From assembly GCF_025642135.1 (NCBI RefSeq), contig NZ_CP106793.1, positions 7,842,001 to 7,906,000 on the forward strand: 64,000 nucleotides of DNA, given 5' to 3'. The DNA comes from Streptomyces cynarae (GTDB lineage Bacteria > Actinomycetota > Actinomycetes > Streptomycetales > Streptomycetaceae). Position numbers and translations under genes: made by a program. Within the stretch, counting starts at the first letter, position 1; each line of letters begins with the position of its first letter. Below are positions 8,829 to 17,962 of this stretch, piece by piece. The notes under the pieces were generated by a model. That model was not told the DNA's origin, did no database searches, and was given only the letters and a program-made list of their open reading frames with translations.

Positions 8829-10040
8829 TCAGCCGGGCCCACCCAGCACGATCTTCCACACTCGGGTCGCCACCTGGAGATTCAGCCGGTCCTCGACGTT
8901 CGCGAGGTCGTGGCCGCTGATGTCGCGGATGCGCTGGAGCCGATAGCGCAGCGTGCTGCGGTGGATTGCGAGGGAGTCGGCGGTCTCGTCGTAATTGCCG
9001 CCGCAGTCGAAGTACCGGGACAGGGTCTCCACCATGGCCGCGTGGTGCCGGGAGTCGTAGTCGATGAGCTGCCCGAGCCACTCGTGGACGAACGTCTCCA
9101 GTTCCCGGTAATCGCTGCCAGGTCCCAGGATGCGGTAGAGGCCAAGCTCGTCGAAGAACGTCGTGCCGTAGTGCTCGCGGGAGTGGCGGCGCACTTCCAG
9201 GGCGCGCTGCGCCTCCTGGTAGCGGTGGGGGATGTCGTCCAGGCAGTCGCAACGGGCGCTCACCCCGATCGTCCCAGACCGTGTCCCGGTCTCCCGGGCG
9301 AGCGCCTCGTACAGCGCGCGGGCGTGCGGCCTGTTGTCGGCGACCAGGACCACGTGGTCGGAACGTCGGGTCAACAGCGAGCGCATGCCCACGGCAGAGG
9401 CCGCCCGGCCCACGGTCTGCGCAAAGGAGTCGTCCGCAGTCCGGTCCGACCACTGCACCACGACGACGTAGTGGCTGCGGTGCAGGTCGTGTCCGACTGC
9501 CTCGGACCGGGCGTAGGCGCTCGCTTCGTCAGTCCCCGCCAGGAGGTCGTCGACCAACTCGCGGTGCAGCCTCAGCTCCACTTCGGCCAGATTGCGCAGG
9601 TGCGCCAGTTCCAGGGCGAGCGACGTGGCGGCGTGTTCCAGGGCGAGCACGGTGTGCTCGTCGGCCTCGTCCCGGGCATCGACCAGGGCCAGCACGCCCA
9701 GGATCTCGCCGTGCGGGCGGACCAGGGTGATCAGACGGTCCTTTATCCGCACCGGCCCGACCTCTCGGGCGACGGCGTGCAGCATTTCGTCCTGGCGCAC
9801 GGGGTCCGGTTCCGGATAGGGGTCGGGTCGGCTAGGGCCGGTCCAGGACCTCAGCCGACCGAAGCGGTCCTCGATCAGCGCGGGGAGTCCAGTGAGCCCG
9901 TGCAGTGCGCGGGTGATGGCTTCCTCGCCGCCGCCCGAGGCAGCGACGTCGGCCATGAGCGCGTGAACGGCCCGCTGGTACCTAAGCTCAACCGCGACGG
10001 AGATCAGCTGCCGCTGAAGGGAGGCGCGTTCCCCCCTTAG
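8829..10040 (-). pseudogene. GAF-PucR regulator, C-terminal part, split by IS
   Basis: Minus-strand C-terminal two-thirds of a PucR-family regulator. The frame enters from the IS junction (GERASLQRQLISVAVELRYQRAVHAL), passes a GGDEF-like/PucR central region, and ends with the HTH_30 domain: YFDCGGNYDETADSLAIHRSTLRYRLQRI, typical of PucR proteins. An internal ATG at 9956 could give a 375-residue truncated product. Removing the IS (10041-11268) and one copy of the 5-bp direct repeat restores one 593-codon frame with the part at 11269-11843. Target genes are unknown. Confidence 0.93.
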
Positions 10041-10078
10041 ACGTCATCTCAATTGGTGGCATCGGTAGGCTGTGGGTC

Positions 10079-10887
10079 GTGGTGAGGATTGTTGAGCGGC
10101 TGGTGCCGGACGAATTGTGGGAGTTGTTCCAGCGGGTGGTGCCTGACGCCCCTTCGCGGCCTCAGGGCGGTGGCCGCCGCCGGCATGGCGACCGTGAAGT
10201 GCTGGCCGCGATCGTGTTCGTGGCCACGTCGGGCTGCACGTGGCAGCAGTTGCCCGCTGCGTCGTTCGGTCCGTCGGGGGCGACGGCTCACCGCCGTTTT
10301 GCCGAGTGGACGCAGGCCAGGGTGTGGGCCAAGCTCCACCGCCTGGTCCTCGACGAGCTCGGCTCCCGCGGCGAGTTGGACTGGTCCCGCTGCGCGATCG
10401 ACTCGGTGAACATGCGGGCCCTGAAAAGGGGGACCTGACAGGCCCGAATCCTGTTGATCGGGGCAAGTACGGATCGAAGATCCATTTGATCACCGAGCGG
10501 ACGGGTCTGCCCCTGTCCGTCGGAATCTCCGGGGCGAACCTGCACGACAGCCAGGCACTGATTCCCCTGGTGAAGGGCATACCACCGATCCGCTCCCGCC
10601 GCGGGCGGCGGCGACGCAGGCCGGACAAGCTCCACGCAGACAAGGGCTACGACTATCCTCACCTGCGGCGATGGTTACGAGAGCGCGGCATCAAGCACCG
10701 CATCGCCCGCAAGGGGATCGAGACCTCGCAGCGACTCGGCCGCCACCGCTGGACCATCGAGCGCACCATGTCCTGGCTCGCCGGCTGCCGCCGCCTCCAC
10801 CGCCGCTATGAGCGTAAGGCCGAGCACTTCCTCGCCTTCACGAGCATCGCCTGCACCCTCATCTGTTATCGGCGGCTTGTCTGCTGA
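10079..10887 (+). CDS. IS5-family transposase, two frames joined by -1 shift
   Basis: DDE transposase. Frame one (10079-10438) has the helix-turn-helix-like DUF4096 N-terminus (IVERLVPDELWELFQRV) and the first catalytic Asp region (DWSRCAIDSVNMRAL). The second frame continues GPNPVDRGKYGSKIHLITER, LHADKGYDYPHLRRWL (second Asp) and WTIERTMSWLAGCRRLHRRYE (catalytic Glu), ending at 10887. The switch falls at AAAAGGGGG (10424-10432), where a -1 slip joins the frames. This is typical of programmed frameshifting in IS427-group elements, although a mutation cannot be excluded. Its last 29 bases overlap the ankyrin gene tail to tail. Confidence 0.9.
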
Positions 10888-11194
10888 TGTGGGCCTGCAG
10901 CAGTTTCACGGCCAGGTCGTGGCCGTGGTGATTGGCCATGTCCATGGGGGTGCGGCCGTCTGGGTCTGCGAGCTCCGGATCAGCCCCGAAGGCAAGCAGC
11001 ACGGCCGTGGTGTGCACAGTCAACGGCTGCCCGCTCTGCAGAGAGCCATCACCCTCGACATCGATCGCGTGCGTCAGCAGCGTCATGTTGCTGAAGACCT
11101 CATCGGGATCGGAACCAGCGGCCAGCAACCGGGCCAAGGCCTCAGCATCCTCCTGCTCGACCGCGTGATGCGCGGGTGTCCAGTGGTCGCTCAC
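10859..11194 (-). CDS. ankyrin-repeat protein carried inside the IS
   Basis: A 111-residue soluble protein with two or three ankyrin repeats: HWTPAHHAVEQEDAEALARLLAAGSDPDE, LTHAIDVEGDG...TAVLLAFGADPELADPDGRTPMDMANHHGHDLAVKLL. The GTG at 11194 (SDHWTPAHHAVE) gives the family-like start; an in-frame TTG at 11233 would extend it but has no better ribosome-binding site. It lies wholly between the transposase and the right inverted repeat. Ankyrin proteins bind other proteins; the partner is unknown. Its presence within matched inverted repeats suggests it moves with the element. Confidence 0.82.
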   Translation of the reverse strand: MSDHWTPAHHAVEQEDAEALARLLAAGSDPDEVFSNMTLLTHAIDVEGDGSLQSGQPLTVHTTAVLLAFGADPELADPDGRTPMDMANHHGHDLAVKLLQAHISRQAADNR

Positions 11195-11268
11195 GACGAC
11201 ATTCAACCGTCCCCACGGCACGCCTGCCAGCAACTATCTACGCCATCAGCCACCAATTGAGATGACGT

Positions 11269-11843
11269 CTTAGCCGGTGCAGTTCCAGCACGTCCTCGCG
11301 TTGGCGGCGGTGTGCGAAGGCTACTGACAGTGCAGCGGCGGTGTGCCGGACGAGCGTGACGAGCAGGGAGTACTCGGCCTCGGTAGGCCGGGAGCGGGAC
11401 GTCACCACGAGGTAGCCGTGGAGCCTCTCAAGTCCGCGGAGCCCCAGGGCCCGGCCCCAGGGCCAGCCGGGTACGGTCACAGGGCCGTCTTGCCCGGCCA
11501 GCTCCCGCACCCTGCAGTCCACGGCCGGGGCATGGATCTCCCCGTTCCTCGGGCTGGGGACCAGATCGTCGTCCACCTTGAGGTATCCGGCCTCGGCGCT
11601 GTACGGCCCCGCGGCGGCTACGTAGTCCATGGCCAAGCGCAGGATCTCGCCTTCGTCCGGGGTGTCGAACAGGGCGCGGGAGAGCGCAACCAGTTCGCGC
11701 AGGTCATGGGCGGCTGGGGTGCGAGAGGGCACCCGGAACCCCCTGGGCGCGGCCGTGGGGCGCTGCCCGGCGCTGCCCCGCGGAGGGCTGCCCTCCCGGT
11801 CGGAGCGCCAGCGGTACAGGTTGTGCGCCCGGCTGCCGACCAT
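11269..11843 (-). pseudogene. GAF-PucR regulator, N-terminal part, split by IS
   Basis: Minus-strand first ~191 codons of the regulator continued at 8829-10040. The ATG at 11843 follows GGAG. Residues ~50-190 look like a GAF sensor domain (LVALSRALFDTPDEGEILRLAMDYVAAAGPYSAEAGYL ... SLLVTLVRHTAAALSVAFAHRRQREDVLELHRLR). Left as it is, the frame would read into the IS for about ten codons (RHLNWWLMA) and stop, giving a sensor domain without its DNA-binding part. Confidence 0.93.
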
Positions 11844-12059
11844 GGGATCACTCCGTTCTCTCCAATCCTACAGGGAGGCGAGCGGTGTTTCGCGTACCCG
11901 CTCACGGGCCGGCTTACCCGAGATATGTGGATCTTTTCTTTCGTACTCGTGGGGCGACCGGACCTGTGCATTCCTGACTCGCCAGGCGCAGGCGTTGAGC
12001 CACCCGGTTCGTCACCCTGGGGAGTGCTCGAGAATCTCCGTGTGCACCGGTAGGAACCT

Positions 12060-12340
12060 GGCGTGGGCCACCTGGTGCGGCCCCTGCCGCATGGTCAGCC
12101 CCGCGCCCTCGGACAGGTCGCCCGCGACCTCGCCGGACGGATCAAGCCCGTCAAGGTCGACATCAACAATATCCATGGGGCCGTCGGCGGCTTCGAGGTG
12201 CAGGCGGTGGCGACCCTCCTCGTCGTTTGGACCAGGGCAAGACGCTCGCCGGCAAGGTCGGCGCGGTACCTGCGCACGTCCTGCGTTCGTGGGTCGAGCA
12301 AGCGATGGCGGGCCAGCGAACCGCTGCAGGAGGGTGAACA
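12060..12340 (+). pseudogene. thioredoxin remnant
   Basis: Encodes [14 protein letters not shown] with the CGPC active site, followed in shifted frames by RDLAGRIKPVKVDI, FEVQAVATLLVV and, in a third frame, LRSWVEQAMAG. It is a frameshifted relative of the intact thioredoxin at 29250-29708, lacking the zinc-ribbon N-terminus and about 30 residues of the first strand and helix. Confidence 0.9.
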
Positions 12341-12369
12341 CGATGGACCGCCGCGGAAGACGAACTGCT

Positions 12370-12655
12370 CACTCAGATGAGCGGATCGCTCGAGTCCACG
12401 GTGGGCGGCGCCGCGTCCGCAGCCGCGTGGACCCCCACTCGCGGACGTCACAGAGACCGACGACGCCTTCGAGGTCGAGATCCAACTCCCTGGTGTCAAG
12501 AGCAAGGACATCGACATCGAGGCCAACGGACAGGACCTGGTGGTCACCGGAGAGATCAAGGAAAAGGAGCGCAAGGGCGTCCCGCACCGTGGCACCCGCC
12601 GGACCGGTGCCTTCGAGCACCGGCTGAGACTGCCCGGAGGGAGGACGCCGAGAAC
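12370..12655 (+). pseudogene. Hsp20 small heat-shock protein remnant
   Basis: Frames read TQMSGSLESTVGGAASAAAWTP, then after a shift near 12435 TETDDAFEVEIQLPGVKSKDIDIEANGQDLVVTGEIKEKERKGV and TRRTGAFEHRLRLPG. These are the N-arm and most of the alpha-crystallin domain of an Hsp20, closely similar to 31798-32301. The C-terminal strands and the I-x-I/V tail are absent; the sequence breaks up before the next gene at 12722. Confidence 0.9.
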
Positions 12656-12721
12656 GTCACAGTGGCCGGTGTGCAACGGTCCAGAACCGTCGGGCGCTTC
12701 GGGCACGAAAGGAGCCATGCG

Positions 12722-13150
12722 ATGACCGAAACGGGTTTCTCCTCTTTCGACACCATGGTGGACAAAGCCAACCGGCTCCTCAGGGAAATCGAGGAGGCCA
12801 ACGGCTGGCCCAAGGAACGCCGAAAGCAGTCGTACGCCGCACTGCGCGCCGTCCTGCACGGGCTACGGGACCGGCTCTCCGTCGACGGGGCCGCGCACTT
12901 CGGGGCGCAGCTCCCGACCCTGATCCGCGGCGTCTACTACGACGGATGGAAGCCGTCCGAGACACCAGTGAAGCTGAGCGGCGAGGAATTCCTCCAGCGC
13001 GTCCGGGACGACTTTCCCTACTCGGTCGGCGGCGGCATCGAACGAGTCGTTCGCACCGTGCTGGAGGCTCTGGAACGCCACGTCAGCGAAGGCGAGTGGG
13101 ACCACCTCAAATCCGGTCTTCCGAACTCGCTGGCCTCCGTATTGCCGTAG
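12722..13150 (+). CDS. DUF2267 domain protein, intact copy
   Basis: Soluble 142-residue helical protein; the ATG follows AAAGGAG. DUF2267 features are the paired helices and the repeated R-x-x-L / LPxLIRGVYYDGWKP segments, with EFLQRVRDDFP in the second half. Its N-terminus (MTETGFSSFDTMVDKANRLLREIEEANGWPKERRKQSYAAL) is nearly the same as the broken gene at 35159, so this is the complete version of that paralogue. DUF2267 proteins are common in Streptomyces stress islands; biochemical function is unknown. Confidence 0.88.
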   Translation: MTETGFSSFDTMVDKANRLLREIEEANGWPKERRKQSYAALRAVLHGLRDRLSVDGAAHFGAQLPTLIRGVYYDGWKPSETPVKLSGEEFLQRVRDDFPYSVGGGIERVVRTVLEALERHVSEGEWDHLKSGLPNSLASVLP

Positions 13151-13274
13151 CCGGTCGACGGCACCCGAACCGCCGACCAGGAAAGAGGGTGTGCCACGGG
13201 GCACAAGAAAGTTCGCGGCTCCGGACAAGGTCAAGACAGAGCTGAATTCGGTGACCCGAACACCAGCCCGCCTG

Positions 13275-13394
13275 CGAGCTCAAGGTCGACATCGACCGGC
13301 GCCGGCGTTCGCGCACCAGTTTCGGGCGATGGTCGTGCCGACCCTGGTCCTGTTCGACATGGGAATGGAGGAAACCATCGTGGGGCGTGGCTGA
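13275..13394 (+). pseudogene. second thioredoxin fragment
   Basis: A short run encodes FAHQFRAMVVPTLVLFDMGME, the cis-proline strand and following turn of a thioredoxin (compare [16 protein letters not shown] at 29.5 kb), preceded out of frame by LKVDIDRRRR. No CGPC site is present. The stop is at 13392-13394. Confidence 0.75.
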
Positions 13395-13505
13395 GCAGCC
13401 ACCGCACGCCAGGCGGCACGCGGGAAACGCAGGTCACCCTGTCGTGCAGTCCTTCCAGCCAGGAGAGGACTGACGCTGGTGCTACGTCCACGAGGCCCTG
13501 GTCTG

Positions 13506-14715
13506 ATGAGCACGGCCGAGCACAGGCATGGTGCGATCCGCGAGACACTGGACCGGTGCGGGGCGTTCCCGCGTCTGACACCGGAGCAGCTCCAGGACCT
13601 GACCGGGCACGGTGAGCGCCGCAGGACCACCGAGGGCGAGGTGCTGCACCGCGAGCGCGAGCCGTTCCAGGAGTTCCTAGCGATCCTCAGCGGGACCGTG
13701 ACACTGCACGGACTCGGCAAGTTCCCGGGTGAATTCGGGCTGCTGGGCAAGGCGGCGTTCGATACCGCCGTGGTGCGCGAGGTGGGCAAGATCGTGGCCG
13801 TACCGGTGGAGTGGCAGCGCGCTCTGGCGGCCGCGTCCTGTCCTCGGCGACGTGATCCTCCGCGCTCACCTGGGCCGCAGGTATCTGCTCATCGGTCTCG
13901 GTGACGGCTTCCGGACCCTGTGCTCGTGTTAATCACCGGACACGCTGCGGCTACGTAAGTACGCCGCTCGCAACCGGCTGCCCCATCGCTGGGTGGATCT
14001 GGAGGAGGCAAAGAGGCGGAGGCGCTGCCGCGTCGATTGGCCATCCGTCCCGAGGAGACTCCTGTAGGCGCGCAGCCCGATGAGCGGGAGAGTTCGGCGT
14101 TTCTCGGATTGCGCAGCACCCGCTCGCCCTTCCAGATGCCCCTCGCCGAAGGCCGGGCGGTGGGACGTAATGGTGGTAGGTGCGGGCCCCACGGGACTTG
14201 CCGCCGCCGTGTGCGGTGCCTGCGCCAGCCTGACCACGGTGACCGTCGCCCCCGTGGCAACCGGAGGCCAGGCCGGCATCTCGTCCCGCATCGAGAACTA
14301 CCTTGGCTTCCCCTCGGGCGTCTCCGGGGGCGAGCTCACCGAACGCGCGGTACTCAAGGCCCACAAGTTCGGTGCCCACCTCATGGTGCCGCCCAGGTCA
14401 GCGGGCTCACCCCGCAGGACGACGAGTACGAGGTCACCTTCACAGACGGGTTCCGGATCCGGGCGGGCCCGTGGTGCTCGGCTCGGGCGTGTGGTGCGCG
14501 CTCGCTCGCGGTGCCCGGCATCGACCGTCTGGAGGGCATCAGCGTCTAGCGGCGACGGTCCACGATGCCAGTCTCTGCCGGGCGGATCCGGTCGCCGTGG
14601 TCGGCGGCGGGAACTCCGCCGGGCAGGCGGCGCTGTTCCTGCGAACCACGCGTCCAGGGTCCACATCCTCGTCCGGGGCAATGACCTCGGTGCGGACACG
14701 GAAGTCCGGGCCTAA
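13506..14715 (+). pseudogene. cNMP-domain thioredoxin-reductase-like flavoprotein, degenerate
   Basis: Decayed relative of the intact gene at 29975-31756. The ATG at 13506 opens a cyclic-nucleotide-binding-like domain (RETLDRCGAFPRLTPEQLQDL ... LAILSGTVTLHGLGKFPGEFGLLG). Frameshifts follow near 13840 (VLGDVILRAHLGRRYLLIGLG) and a stop at ~13930. LRLRKYAARNRLPHRWVDLE follows in another frame, then the FAD-binding GAGPTGLAAAVCGA and GGQAGISSRIENYLGFPSGVSGGELTERA. The NAD half (VAVVGGGNSAGQAALFL) is present near 14590. It ends at 14715 next to an IS remnant. Confidence 0.92.
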
Positions 14716-15194
14716 TAAGCTGAGTTATTTGGCTTGTTCGGTAGTCTTCGGGTGTGGGGATCGGTGAGCCGCTGGTGCCGGATGAACTCCCCGGTCGGCG
14801 ATGGCACTGGCCGTGATTCCATGGAATCCGCCTCATAACACCTGACAGGCATGGCCAAAAGCCAGCCACGGACCAGAGGCCAGCCACGTCCGCCGGGCCC
14901 TCGAATGCAGTACCGGGCAGCGCACATGCCGCGCAACCGCTTCTTCCAGCCTCCCACCAGCCAGGTGGATGTCAAACAAGCGCTGCGAGCGATTCTCATC
15001 GCGTGCGCGCAGCCGTATTCGGGCGCGGGGATGTCCGACGCTAGATGTTCTGGAACTCGTTCGGCAGTTGCAACATCACGTCCTGGAACTCCGTGCCGGG
15101 GCGGGGACGGCCTCTCCCAGAGTCATGAAAAGCGCCGCAACGCCCCTGCGCGCCACGGCCTCATCGGCGCCCGCACGCTCACTCACTCACTCAC
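14716..15194. other. IS5 left-end scrap and unassigned DNA
   Basis: Bases ~14716-14795 resemble the left end of a Streptomyces IS5-type element: VGIGEPLVPDEL matches the transposase start IVERLVPDEL at 10.1 kb, and then decays. The following ~400 bases hold frames without ribosome-binding sites or recognisable families. A short TCAC tandem run occurs at about 15180-15196. Confidence 0.5.
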
Positions 15195-15365
15195 TCACCG
15201 GACGAACTCGGCAACGCCGAATTTCTGGGCGACATCCTCCGGTGGGACCAGGGGCGGGGCGATCTCGGCGGGCAGGACGCCGGCCAAGTGCCTGGCCTCG
15301 CCGCCGGTGATCCGCTCGGCCAGCGTCAGCATCGTGGCCCCGCTCAGCTCCTTAGCCTGCCCCTA
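15195..15365 (-). pseudogene. DUF2267 gene fragment, distal part, interrupted by IS
   Basis: Minus strand reads GQAKELSGATMLTLAERITGGEARHLAGVLPAEIAPPL and ends VAQKFGVAEFVR, the helical LAERI-GGEARxLAxxLP signature of DUF2267. It stops at the IS boundary at 15365. The upstream part lies beyond the IS at ~16309-16400. The joined frame is off by one, so the gene carried another lesion or the exact junction has changed. Confidence 0.75.
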
Positions 15366-15387
15366 GGGCGTGTTTCGAAAGTGCTGG

Positions 15388-16262
15388 TCACAGCCACTCG
15401 TTGATGGCTGCGACCAGCACGGTCGCCTCGTAGCGGACGGCGAGTTTGTCGTATCTCGTGGCGACCGCACGGTGGCGTTTCAGGCGATTGATCCCGCACT
15501 CCACCGCGTGGCGTTCTTTGTAGTCGGCCGCGTCGAACTTCGGCGGCCGGCCGCCGTGGGAGCCGCGCTTCTTGCGGTTGGCGACCTGGTCCCGCTTCTC
15601 CGGGATCGTGCAGCGGATACCGCGCTTGCGCAGGTAGGCGCGGTTCGCGCGGGAGCCGTACGCCTTGTCGGCGCGAACCTTGTCCGGTCGGGTGCGCGGG
15701 CGACCCGGCCCGAGCCGGGGCACCCTGATACGGCCCAGGACTACCTGGAACTGCGGGGAGTCACCGCGCTGCCCGGCCGTGATCACCAGCGACATCGGCT
15801 TCTGGGCCTGCTCGACCGCCAGGTGGAGCTTGGTCGTCAGCCCGCCCCGGGAGCGTCCGAGCCCGTGGTCGTCGGGCTCGGTGAACACACCGCCCGGCGG
15901 CTCGACCTGCAGATCCCCTTTTTGCGGGCACCCGCCGCATGCTGGTGGGCGCGGGCGATGGTTGAGTCCACCGAGACGTCCCAGGTGATCAGCCCCTCGG
16001 CGTCGGCACGGGCCTGCAGTTGCTCGAAGATGCGGTGCCAGGTGCCGTCCCGCTGCCAACGCCGAAACAGTCCGTACACCGTCTCCCAAGGGCCGTACCG
16101 CTCGGGAACATCCCGCCACGGAGCACCAGCGCGGGTGCGCCAGCGTATGCCGTCAATCAACTGCCGCTTGGTGTGCACCGGTGGCCGTCCGGACTTCTTC
16201 CCAGCGGGAAGCAGGGGCTCCAGCTTCGCCCACTGCGCATTCGTCAGATCGTGCCTCCCCAT
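15388..16262 (-). CDS. IS5-family transposase, -1 frameshift required
   Basis: Minus strand. Frame one (16262 to 15837) encodes [52 protein letters not shown] and the first Asp in [20 protein letters not shown]. The second frame resumes at KGDLQVEPP and [20 protein letters not shown], with [13 protein letters not shown] (second Asp) and [25 protein letters not shown] (Glu), stopping at 15388. The shift falls at AAAAAGGGG (complement of 15915-15923), a good -1 slip site. The element could be active if frameshifting occurs. Confidence 0.9.
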
Positions 16263-16263
16263 G

Positions 16264-16293
16264 AAGTGGATCTTGACACATCAAGATCCACTT
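16264..16293. promoter_or_regulatory. 13-bp hairpin abutting transposase start
   Basis: Perfect inverted repeat AAGTGGATCTTGA-CACA-TCAAGATCCACTT ending one base before the transposase ATG (16262, minus strand). No Shine-Dalgarno sequence lies between hairpin and start. It could damp translation from outside transcripts or be part of the IS end recognised by transposase. Confidence 0.7.
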
Positions 16294-16308
16294 CTGAAAC
16301 ACGCCCTA

Positions 16309-16400
16309 GGGCACGTGGGCCCGCCCAGCTGACGAGCCGGACAAATTCGTCGCTGTCCTTGGCGCCTCCAATCCTGCAACCCATCACAGGTACCGCGCAT
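16309..16400 (-). pseudogene. DUF2267 gene fragment, proximal part
   Basis: Minus-strand peptide GGAKDSDEFVRLVSWAG immediately before the IS junction resembles the DUF2267 start (D-E-F-x-x-x-V). It would continue into the fragment at 15195-15365 if the IS were absent. Sequence further upstream is not clearly DUF2267. Confidence 0.5.
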
Positions 16401-16464
16401 GAACTGCCCCAAACGGCGATCGAAATGCCGACGCGGACCTCGCGGCCGGTGCCGAAAGCGCGGG

Positions 16465-16677
16465 TCACTGCCCGCCTTCTTCACCTTCCTCGGTAAAGGG
16501 GCGCACCGCGTCTAGCAGGACCCTCAACGCACCGGTGAGCATCCCGACCTCGGCCACGCGCTGGGCGTACGGGTCCTGCGGGTGCTGCCGCTCGGCCTGC
16601 TCGGTGGCGTTCGCCAGGATCTGCTCGGCGGCCTGAGCCGCGGTGCGCAGGGCGGCACGTTCGATATTGCCGGGCAT
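16465..16677 (-). CDS. small hypothetical helical protein
   Basis: A 70-residue protein, start ATG 16677 after GGGGAG. Sequence is helical and Ala/Glu-rich (NIERAALRTAAQAAEQILAN, RVAEVGMLTGALRVLLDAV) with an acidic C-terminus (EEGEEGG). Good codon bias and ribosome-binding site support it. No family recognised. Confidence 0.6.
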   Translation of the reverse strand: MPGNIERAALRTAAQAAEQILANATEQAERQHPQDPYAQRVAEVGMLTGALRVLLDAVRPFTEEGEEGGQ

Positions 16678-16815
16678 TGTGATCTCCCCTGGATTCGGGC
16701 GTCGGGCACAGGATTTTCCGGAATGCTTCAACATCGCCAGCAGCCGGTTTTGCCGGGAATGCCACAGATAGGGCACGAGTACGAAGTACCTCGGGGCAAA
16801 AACTGAGGAGGAGAT

Positions 16816-17091
16816 ATGTCTTCCACAAGCGTACGGGACGTGCTGGACGCGCTGCAGGACGTCGACTTCCCTGCCGGCAAAGAGGAACTGGTCAAGGCCG
16901 CCGAGAATGCCGGAGCGCCCGAGGAAGTGGTCAAGGCGCTTCACGCCGTTCCCCCGGACGAGTACGGCAACCGGGATAATGGCCAGGTCGGTGCGCGTCG
17001 ACCCGGCATCCGACCTGGACCTGAGCGCGACGCAGCGCGCGGAGCAGGCCCGGCACAGCGGCCGCCCCGGCCAATCGCAGCACCTGCGTGA
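16816..17091 (+). CDS. DUF2795 protein, tail frameshifted
   Basis: The ATG at 16816 follows GAGGAG. Residues 1-53 match the DUF2795 fold (VRDVLDALQDVDFPAGKEELVKAAENAGAPEEVVKALHAVPPDEYGNRD). After codon ~54 the frame becomes an Arg/Pro/Gly-rich tail. The expected continuation (ARSVRVDPASDLDLSATQRAEQARHSG) is present in another frame from ~16979, so a small deletion around 16975 probably shifted it. The core domain may still fold. DUF2795 proteins often accompany stress genes; function is unknown. Confidence 0.75.
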   Translation: MSSTSVRDVLDALQDVDFPAGKEELVKAAENAGAPEEVVKALHAVPPDEYGNRDNGQVGARRPGIRPGPERDAARGAGPAQRPPRPIAAPA

Positions 17092-17246
17092 CGTCCCCCA
17101 AGCCGTCGGTCCAGGACGAACTCGACCAGTCCTGATCCGCCCCGCACGGCATGCAGACACCGGAACGCCCCATGGACAGCGAATCGAACACATTCGCCGC
17201 CGCCTGACTTCGGGTGCCGGACCGCCCAGGGACGGGTACGTCGCGC

Positions 17247-17945
17247 TCAGGCGCCGTGCGCGTCCCGGACGCCGAGTTCGTCGATGTGCCCCAGCAGGTC
17301 GAGGGGGTCGGCGTACACCCGGAACGCCTGGGCCCGCTCCAGTTCGTCCTGCCCGTATCCTCCGGACAGCAACCCCACTCCGAGTGCCTCCGCCCGCCGC
17401 GCAGCCAGCAGATCCCACACGCTGTCTCCGACGACGACACAGTCGCGGGCGGGAATTCCGAGTCGCGCCGCGCCCTCCAGGAACAGATCGGGGTCAGGTT
17501 TGGCGCGGCTGACTTCCTCGCGGGTGACCGTCGGCACGTCAGGCGGCACGGCGAGTCTGGCGAGCATGGGTGCGGCGTCGTCCCGGCGGGCGCTGGTGGC
17601 GATCGTCCAGGGGACGCCGCAGTCCGTCAGCGTCCGGAGAAGCTCAGCGGCCCCGGGCAGCGGCCGGATGGCGTTCGTCCAGCCTTCGAAGTGGCGGTGA
17701 TGGGCGTTCTGCAGTTCATCGGCCTCCTTCGGCGTCAGCCGTACGCCGGTCTCGCGCATCATGGCCTGGACGAGCAGGCCACCGCTCATCCCGATCCTCC
17801 GGTGGATCCGCCAGATCGCAAGGCCGATGCCCATCTCGCTCAACGCCTGCTGCCAGGCGATGACGTGCTGGTAGACGCTGTCGACGAGTGTCCCGTCCAG
17901 GTCGAAGACGAACGCCGCGGGCCTTGTGGCCGTACCGTCGGACAT
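17247..17945 (-). CDS. HAD-superfamily phosphatase
   Basis: A 232-residue cytosolic hydrolase of the beta-phosphoglucomutase/phosphoglycolate-phosphatase group. Motif I FDLDGTLVDS (nucleophile Asp), motif II IATSARRDD, a Lys before KPDPDLFLEGAARLG, and motif IV VVVGDSVWDLLAARRA are present, with a helical cap between motifs I and II. The ATG at 17945 is 8-9 bases from GGGAGGG; the in-frame ATG at 17954 is too close to it. Substrate is unknown. Confidence 0.88.
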   Translation of the reverse strand: MSDGTATRPAAFVFDLDGTLVDSVYQHVIAWQQALSEMGIGLAIWRIHRRIGMSGGLLVQAMMRETGVRLTPKEADELQNAHHRHFEGWTNAIRPLPGAAELLRTLTDCGVPWTIATSARRDDAAPMLARLAVPPDVPTVTREEVSRAKPDPDLFLEGAARLGIPARDCVVVGDSVWDLLAARRAEALGVGLLSGGYGQDELERAQAFRVYADPLDLLGHIDELGVRDAHGA

Positions 17946-17962
17946 CTTCCACATCCCTCCCG

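Larger units (their letters stand above)
10041..11268. mobile_element. IS5-family element with ankyrin passenger gene
   Basis: A 1228-bp element bounded by perfect 20-bp terminal inverted repeats: ACGTCATCTCAATTGGTGGC at 10041-10060 and its complement at 11249-11268. It is flanked by the direct repeat CTTAG at 10036-10040 and 11269-11273, consistent with target duplication. Inside are a two-frame transposase (10079-10887) and a convergent ankyrin-repeat gene (10859-11194). It is longer than simple IS5-type elements (~850-900 bp) by about the size of the passenger gene. It interrupts the PucR-type regulator in frame. Confidence 0.95.
15366..16306. mobile_element. IS5-family element (about 0.94 kb)
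   Basis: Bounded by imperfect inverted repeats beginning GGGCGTGTTTC at both ends (15366 inward; 16306 inward on the other strand). The match continues AAGTG after a 2-base mismatch. Both sides show TA (15364-15365 and 16307-16308), consistent with a short TA target duplication. It carries one transposase in two overlapping frames on the minus strand and sits within a DUF2267 gene relic. Confidence 0.9.

Noticed and set aside
15177..15197. Short TCAC tandem run suggesting a repeat array
   Set aside because: Only about four units of four bases; no CRISPR-like spacing or wider repeat structure.
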